DNA from: an uncultured Clostridia bacterium
GTDB taxonomy: Bacteria > Bacillota > Clostridia > TANB77 > CAG-508
DNA length: 64,000 nucleotides
Direction of reading: 5' to 3'
Assembly: GCA_948934525.1 (NCBI GenBank)
Contig: CAQZSK010000001.1
Coordinates: forward strand, 365,737 to 429,736
Below the pieces are notes generated by a model, which did not search any database, was not told the origin of the DNA, and saw only the letters and a program-made list of their open reading frames with translations. The stretch's first letter is position 1, and the number at the start of each line of letters is the position of its first letter. Of the stretch, positions 59,241 through 64,000 are shown in pieces. Both the position numbers and the translations under genes were made by a program.

Positions 59241-61346
59241 TTGAAGGCAAAAGAAAATCACAATGGAAAAGTGAGATATAATATTTTAACAGTATTTGTT
59301 GTATTAGTAGGCATTATACTACTTGCGCAACTATTTAATCTTCAAATTATCCATGGAAAAGAATATTTAGAAACCTCTAATACAAGGTTGACCAGAGAAT
59401 CTACTGTAAAAGCAGCAAGAGGAAATATTACAGATAGTACAGGAAATAAGCTAGTTACTACTAAAATGGGGTTTAGTCTAGAATTATACAAAACAAAAAT
59501 TGATACACAAACACTTAATAATACAATTTTGAATTTAGTAAAATTATTGGAAAGCAATAAAGATACTTATATTGATAATTTACCAATTAGTGTAAAACCA
59601 TACAAATTCAAACAAAAAACAGAAGACGAACAAAAAAAATGGAAAAAGGAAATGGGAATAGACGAAAATGCATCAGCAGAAGAAGCATTTCAGAAATTAA
59701 AAGAAAAATATGATATACAAGAAGAAAACATACAAAATGCTCATAAGATTATGGCAGTACGTTATGAAACAACAATAGAAGGTTTTAGTAATATAAAACC
59801 AATTACCATATCAAAAGATATTAGCAGAAAAAGTGCAAATCAAATAAAAGAACAGGGAGATAAATTTCCAGGTACATCTTTAGTAACAGAGCCAGTAATA
59901 GAATATCCCTATAAAAACTTAGCTTCTCATTTGCTAGGATATGTAGGAAAGATTAATTCAGAAGAATACAAAAATAATAAAGATATTTATCAAATGAATG
60001 ACTTAATTGGTAGAGCAGGAATTCAGTATACTTTGGAAGAATATTTAAAGGGAAAAGATGGTATTAGACAAATTGATATGGCAGTAGATGGAACTATTAC
60101 AGAAGAATATATTTCAAAAGAAGCGGTAGCAGGAAATAATGTAACTTTAACAATTGATGCCAATTTACAAAAAAAGGTAGAACAAGCACTACAAAAGAAT
60201 ATACAAAAAATTGCAAATGGGGAAATAGATGGTAAAAAGTATAATACTAAAGAAGGTGCAGCAGTAGTTATGAATGTTAAGACAGGAGAGGTACTGGCAT
60301 TAGCAAGTTATCCAGATTATGAACCAGAATTATTTGCAAAAGGAATTAGTCAGGAAAAATTAAACGAATATGACAAAAGTCAAAATACTTATAATAGAGC
60401 TATTTCAAGTGTTTATGCACCAGGTTCTACTTTTAAGATGGCTGTTGCTACAGCAGCACTTGAAACAGGAGCATTTACTACTCAAACTCTAGTAACTGAT
60501 AATGGCCCATATTCAAGAGGACATCATCCAGTATGTTGGATTTATACAGATAGACACTATGGACATGGTTCATTAAACATTAGCAATGCGATTAAACACT
60601 CTTGTAATATTTTCTTTTACGAAATAGGATATAGAATAGGAATTGACAAAATAGCAGAATACGCCTATAAATATGGACTAGGTAAAAAAACGGGGATAGA
60701 ATTATCAGGAGAGTCAACTGGTATTGTAGCTTCTACAAAGTATAAAAAAGAAACATATAATGAAGAATGGCAATTAGGAGAAACTTTATCAGCAGCTATT
60801 GGACAAAGTTACAATAGTTACACTCCAATTCAAATGGCAAGATATATTTGTATGATAGCTAATGGAGGAAAATCAGTAGATGTATCTATCATTAAAGGAA
60901 TTACAGATGCAGATGGAAATAACATATCAAAAAAAGAAATTGATCAAAAAGTAAATCAAAAATTAGGAATCGATGAGGAAAATACGAAAGTAGAAGACTT
61001 AAAATTAAAATCAGAAACAATAGAAGCTATTAAGAAAGGAATGAAAGGAGTTACAAGTGAAGTTGGAGGAACAGCTTATTATGTATTTTCTGACTTAGAT
61101 ATGGTTATTGCAGGAAAAACAGGATCTGCAGAAACCAAAGAAAAAAGCAAAGTAAATGGTTGGTATACAGGTTTTGCACCATATGATAATCCTGAAATTG
61201 CAGTAGTTGTATTTATTGAAAATGCGGGCTCAGGCGGAAATGTAGCGCCAACAGCAAAAGAAATTATGCAAGAATATTTTGGAATGAACTCTAAAAAAGT
61301 AGATGAAGATGTTACTGCTATTCCAAGTACGCAGGTTAACAATTAA
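59241..61346 (+). CDS. mrdA: Penicillin-binding protein 2 (class B, MrdA-type transpeptidase)
   Basis: This 701-residue protein starts at TTG after AGGTAGGTG. It has a membrane helix (about 15-33), a dimerisation domain, and the transpeptidase domain with the serine motif APGSTFK (about 394-400), KHSCN (SxN, about 454) and AGKTGSAET (KTG, about 622). It cross-links peptidoglycan in the elongasome. The C-terminal tail is Thr/Ser-rich and short. Confidence 0.94.
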   Translation: MKAKENHNGKVRYNILTVFVVLVGIILLAQLFNLQIIHGKEYLETSNTRLTRESTVKAARGNITDSTGNKLVTTKMGFSLELYKTKIDTQTLNNTILNLVKLLESNKDTYIDNLPISVKPYKFKQKTEDEQKKWKKEMGIDENASAEEAFQKLKEKYDIQEENIQNAHKIMAVRYETTIEGFSNIKPITISKDISRKSANQIKEQGDKFPGTSLVTEPVIEYPYKNLASHLLGYVGKINSEEYKNNKDIYQMNDLIGRAGIQYTLEEYLKGKDGIRQIDMAVDGTITEEYISKEAVAGNNVTLTIDANLQKKVEQALQKNIQKIANGEIDGKKYNTKEGAAVVMNVKTGEVLALASYPDYEPELFAKGISQEKLNEYDKSQNTYNRAISSVYAPGSTFKMAVATAALETGAFTTQTLVTDNGPYSRGHHPVCWIYTDRHYGHGSLNISNAIKHSCNIFFYEIGYRIGIDKIAEYAYKYGLGKKTGIELSGESTGIVASTKYKKETYNEEWQLGETLSAAIGQSYNSYTPIQMARYICMIANGGKSVDVSIIKGITDADGNNISKKEIDQKVNQKLGIDEENTKVEDLKLKSETIEAIKKGMKGVTSEVGGTAYYVFSDLDMVIAGKTGSAETKEKSKVNGWYTGFAPYDNPEIAVVVFIENAGSGGNVAPTAKEIMQEYFGMNSKKVDEDVTAIPSTQVNN

Positions 61347-61371
61347 ATTAATTAATAAGAGGAGAAATAAA

Positions 61372-61986
61372 ATGAAAAATGTAATTAGTATTCAAATTAA
61401 AAGAGGAAAGGTAATTTTAAATATAGAAGAAGAAGCAACTCATCAAGAGGTTTTAGAAGAATTAGAAATAAAAATGCCAGAACTAAAAAGTCTATATCAA
61501 GATGATCAAACACCTATCCTAGTAACAGGAAAAGCAATTAAGGTCAAAGAAAAGGAACAAATTAAAGCTGCCATTCAAGGTATATTAGATGTAGAAGTAG
61601 AATTTGATAGCCCAAAAATGTTAGGATTACATGGCATAAAAAAGGCATTTAGCAGAGATATTGCAACTTCCGAAACGCAATTTCATAAAGGTTCATTACG
61701 TTCAGGACAAAAAATAGAATTTGAAGGAAGTCTAGTCATTCTAGGAGATGTTAATGCTGGTGCTGAAATACTAGCAGGGGAAAATATTGTAGTACTTGGT
61801 ATTTTGAGGGGAATGGCACATGCAGGGGCGAAAGGAAATAAAGAAGCTATTATTGCAGCAGCTTCTATTGAATCTCCACAAATACGAATTGCTAATATTG
61901 TAAAAGAAATTGAAAAAAGTGAGTTTGAAGAACAAATAAAAATATGTGCGTATGTTGACGAAAATGATGAAGTTATATTAGAATAG
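61372..61986 (+). CDS. minC: Septum site-determining protein MinC
   Basis: The start at ATG 61372 follows AGAGGAG; 204 residues. It has an N-terminal domain (ISIQIKRGKVILNIEEEATHQEVLEELE) and the C-terminal right-handed beta-helix with GSLVILGDVNAGAEILAGENIVVLGILRGMAHAGAKGNKEA, the MinD-binding and FtsZ-inhibiting part. minD is not in the window, although it normally follows; here a prepilin-like gene has taken its place. Confidence 0.93.
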   Translation: MKNVISIQIKRGKVILNIEEEATHQEVLEELEIKMPELKSLYQDDQTPILVTGKAIKVKEKEQIKAAIQGILDVEVEFDSPKMLGLHGIKKAFSRDIATSETQFHKGSLRSGQKIEFEGSLVILGDVNAGAEILAGENIVVLGILRGMAHAGAKGNKEAIIAAASIESPQIRIANIVKEIEKSEFEEQIKICAYVDENDEVILE

Positions 61987-62016
61987 GGGGAAAAGAAAAG
62001 GAAGGAAAGATAGAAA

Positions 62017-62568
62017 ATGAAAGAAAAAGGAATTACACTAGTTGCCCTTGTTGTAACCATTGTTGTGACTATCATTTTAGCAGGAATAACCATAGGGTAT
62101 ATAATGGGAGATTCCAGTGTTATAAAAGTAGCTCAAAATTCTGTAGAAGAAACAGATAATGCAATAAAACAAGAACAAGATGATTTACAAAATTTAGTTA
62201 ATTTGTTACATGGGGAACAAGAACCTATTCCAGAAGATATCTTAGCTGATCCAACTAGAGATGGTAATGGAGATCTATCTGGAGATGGAATACCAGATTA
62301 TTTACAATATAAAGTTAGTTATAATATTAGTAGTGGACAGAGTAATTTCCGAGAAACTGTAGTTACTAAGATTTTAAATGGTATCCCTTCAGAAAATGGA
62401 GTAGCAATGCTAGAAGAAGCACATATACCTTCTATTGCACCAAGCGCAGGATATGAAATTGGCAAATGGGAACCGAGTGACCCTAAAGTTGGTGCAATTG
62501 TATCAGGAAATATTACTTATTCTATGACATGCTCGAATAAGCCTATAGTAGTACCGCCATTACCATAA
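62017..62568 (+). CDS. Prepilin-like leader protein with EF-hand-like loop and InlB-type repeat
   Basis: This 183-residue protein follows AAGGAAAG. It starts KEKGITLVALVVTIVVTIILAGITIG, the same leader as the proteins at 2163 and 37821 (Ala replaces Glu5 of true pilins). Next a charged helix, a calcium-binding-like DPTRDGNGDLSGDGIPDYLQ (about 88-107), then a beta-repeat ending in YEIGKWEPSDPKVGAIVSGNITYS. Probably an exported, leader-peptidase-processed surface protein. Confidence 0.75.
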   Translation: MKEKGITLVALVVTIVVTIILAGITIGYIMGDSSVIKVAQNSVEETDNAIKQEQDDLQNLVNLLHGEQEPIPEDILADPTRDGNGDLSGDGIPDYLQYKVSYNISSGQSNFRETVVTKILNGIPSENGVAMLEEAHIPSIAPSAGYEIGKWEPSDPKVGAIVSGNITYSMTCSNKPIVVPPLP

Positions 62569-62599
62569 TTAGAGAATAAAGTATCTAAACAAGTACAGT

Positions 62600-62998
62600 T
62601 TAACTCAGTAGTAATAAAACTAATGCAAAAAATAAATATTGGTCTTTTACTTCTTCTTTGTATAGAAAGAAAATAAGCCCAAGTAATAGAATATCATCAT
62701 CATAAAGTTTTAAGCCAAATATATCAAAGAATTTTTCATCATCTGCTCGATCCTCTTGATGAAGAAAATTATTTAAAAAACTAAAGCCAGTAGGAGCTCT
62801 TTTTACAGAGCTCTTTTCTTTTGTAGAATTTTTTGAAGGCTCATACTTAGGTTCTTTAATAGTCTTTATACTAGAAACATGATTAGTGTTAATAGAATGG
62901 TTAGGAACAGAATAATGAACAGGTGAATAGTGAGAATATCTTCCAAAATGTGGAAAGCTAAAAAAGGGGTAGTTATACATCATTCTTTTTTTCACCAC
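62600..62998 (-). CDS. Hypothetical protein, C-terminal membrane segment
   Basis: The frame opens at GTG 62998 but ATG 62983 fits better with AGGTGG upstream; about 127 residues. The N-terminal half is Tyr/His/Ser/Pro-rich (YNYPFFSFPHFGRYSHYSPVH), the middle is Lys-rich, and the C-terminus has two hydrophobic stretches (DDILLLGLIFFLY, YLFFALVLLLLS). No known family. It overlaps the upstream gene and belongs to a three-gene minus-strand unit. Confidence 0.6.
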   Translation of the reverse strand: MVKKRMMYNYPFFSFPHFGRYSHYSPVHYSVPNHSINTNHVSSIKTIKEPKYEPSKNSTKEKSSVKRAPTGFSFLNNFLHQEDRADDEKFFDIFGLKLYDDDILLLGLIFFLYKEEVKDQYLFFALVLLLLS

Positions 62999-63383
62999 CT
63001 AAAGGATTTAGTACTTCGAAAACTTTTCCCATACTAAATAATTTAATATATTGATCGACTTTTTCTTTTCTGCTAGACTTTAAATAAGGCTTTAAAGACC
63101 TAAGCAAATTTGCTCTAGGGTCATTTTGCTGTTGATTCATAGAATCAATAATAGATTTCATTTTTAACATTGTTCCTAAATCAATGTTAGGAATGTCAAA
63201 AGAGTCATTGGAATTTCTAGTATTTTCATTCTGCGTAAAATTAGATGGATTTTCTTGAGAGGATGAGGAAGTATTTGCTTCACTTGAAAAATTACTCATA
63301 ATGGATTTTATATTATCTGGTATCTCATTGTTCTTTAACATTTCACTCATTTTTTGAATCATTTCTGACATATCCTCACCCAT
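62973..63383 (-). CDS. Hypothetical soluble protein (136 aa)
   Basis: It follows AAGGAGAG. The N-terminal helix (MSEMIQKMSEMLKNNEIPDNI) and C-terminal helices (LLRSLKPYLKSSRKEKVDQYIKLFSMGKVFEVL) flank a Ser/Asn-rich linker. Unrecognised, but the KPYLxxxRKEKVDQYIKLxxxG pattern looks conserved-family-like. Middle gene of the small unit. Confidence 0.65.
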   Translation of the reverse strand: MGEDMSEMIQKMSEMLKNNEIPDNIKSIMSNFSSEANTSSSSQENPSNFTQNENTRNSNDSFDIPNIDLGTMLKMKSIIDSMNQQQNDPRANLLRSLKPYLKSSRKEKVDQYIKLFSMGKVFEVLNPLGGEKKNDV

Positions 63384-63403
63384 AACAATTCTCTCCTTTC
63401 AAG

Positions 63404-63562
63404 CTACCTATTTTTTTTATTTAGCTCATTCATAATCTTAGCTTTATCTTCATTACTTAATACTTGACTAACTTTTGCTAATCCTTGTTCCAACTGCTTT
63501 TTATCCATTTTAGAAAGCATCTCCATTAATTTTCCCATGTCCATATTATTCATTTGGTTCAT
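63404..63562 (-). CDS. Small helical hypothetical protein (52 aa)
   Basis: ATG 63562 follows AGGAGG; TAG at 63404. The product is one amphipathic helical unit (MGKLMEMLSKMDKKQLEQGLAKVSQVL...IMNELNKKNR), Met/Lys-rich. Twenty bases upstream of the 63383 start, so translated together with it. Unrecognised. Confidence 0.7.
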   Translation of the reverse strand: MNQMNNMDMGKLMEMLSKMDKKQLEQGLAKVSQVLSNEDKAKIMNELNKKNR

Positions 63563-63630
63563 ATAAAAACCTCCTTATTTTTTACTCATTATAATATATT
63601 CATTTTAAATTAATATGTGACACATTCAAG

Positions 63631-63671
63631 AAAAAAAAAATCTCACATTACATAATCTAATTATGTAATGT
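63631..63671 (-). terminator. Minus-strand intrinsic terminator
   Basis: On the minus strand ACATTACATAA, loop TTAGA, TTATGTAATGT (11-bp perfect stem) is followed by GAGA and a run of ten T (plus-strand A run 63631-63640). It would end a transcript arriving from beyond the window or antisense to the 63901 gene. The gap 63563-63900 otherwise shows no gene. Confidence 0.6.
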
Positions 63672-63900
63672 AGGGAAGAGAAAAAGTACTGCTTATATAA
63701 ATCTGAAAAATAGTTGTAAAAATTGTAATGGAAATTTAATATTAGAGTTTAAAATAAATAGGCCGTAAAGAAATATTGAATATTTGACATTTTTAGTCGG
63801 TTTCTTCCATAGAAAACAGGAAAAAAATCAGTAAAATTATATGGTACAACTAGTACTGTAAATTATATTTATACTATAGAGAATAAATTAGGAGGTTATC

Positions 63901-64000
63901 ATGAACCTAAGACAAAAGCTAATGGCAGTAATATTAACAGTAATGATGTTAACAAGCTATGTTGCAATATTAACAGATGCAGTAATTGCAGTAGGAAATA
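63901..64000 (+). CDS. Secreted protein, N-terminal fragment (partial)
   Basis: ATG after TTAGGAGGTTATC; 33 codons are visible before the window ends. The product is a typical signal peptide (NLRQKLMAVILTVMMLTSYV). A surface or extracellular protein is likely, but nothing further can be said. Confidence 0.65.
   Translation, partial: MNLRQKLMAVILTVMMLTSYVAILTDAVIAVGN

Noticed and set aside
1..64000. CRISPR array or complete IS element
   Set aside because: No regularly spaced direct repeats and no transposase reading frame were seen; only short REP-like stem-loops.

Overview
The window is AT-rich chromosomal DNA from an endospore-forming member of the Clostridia, probably an uncultivated gut lineage; I cannot name the species. 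The evidence is strong AGGAGG-type ribosome sites, AGA-dominated arginine usage, many sporulation and germination genes (spoIIR, spmA/spmB, sleB/ypeB, gerM-like, an alpha/beta SASP, CotF-like coat proteins), an AbrB-type regulator, MecA, a large 2-hydroxyacyl-CoA dehydratase activator homologue, and surface proteins with a Clostridia-type prepilin-like leader.

Layout. 1-1785: two glycosyltransferases (minus strand). 1845-4550: a ribbon-helix-helix regulator divergent from a large surface protein with a C-type-lectin-like tail. 4627-8994: a giant acyl-CoA dehydratase activase. 9295-13499: gerM-like, trmN6, rsmI, abrB and spmA-spmB. 13500-17999: a candidate structured RNA, rlmH, a metallo-beta-lactamase-fold hydrolase, murA, spoIIR and an unknown gene. 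18050-18267: an orphan asparagine-codon-rich cassette resembling part of a diversity-generating retroelement (DGR). 18496-26618: sugar-nucleotide genes, ttcA-like, tRNA-Arg(CCU), tadA, tRNA-Ser(CGA), SRP RNA, dnaX, ybaB and recR. 26739-34591: glycolipid synthase, sleB-ypeB, SASP, murF, ddl, yqeK and a DnaJ-like gene. 34747-39111: an orphan VirD4-type coupling protein with two unknown partners, then a second lectin-tailed surface protein. 39112-41573: a 2.4 kb gene-free, extremely A-rich tract. 41574-50509: yhaO-yhaN, prfA, two tandem ECF sigma/anti-sigma pairs, a ZIP transporter and a short foreign-looking segment. 50698-64000: pcrA, coat proteins, an M23 peptidase, mecA, radC-mreBCD-PBP2-minC, a third prepilin-like protein and a small hypothetical cluster.

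The most striking observation concerns reading frames. Five conserved genes (rsmI, dnaX, yhaO, prfA and a ZIP transporter gene) are each broken by one extra C, always as an in-frame CGG immediately before a conserved glycine. Reading CGGN as one unit for glycine, or skipping the C, restores the full protein in all five. By eye I found no other in-frame CGG in native-looking genes of the window; the only three others lie in two adjacent ORFs of clearly different base composition. Because prfA and dnaX are normally essential, simple gene decay is unlikely. The remaining explanations are genome-wide +1 recoding at CGG (a codon possibly without a cognate tRNA) or a very peculiar systematic sequence error. 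A sixth, similar break (TGGT) lies in the prepilin-like gene at 37821.

Other points of interest are two probable DGR targets and the orphan cassette with no reverse transcriptase nearby, an anti-sigma factor with an FtsX-like extracellular domain, an orphan T4SS coupling protein, and several RNA hairpins placed at ribosome binding sites.
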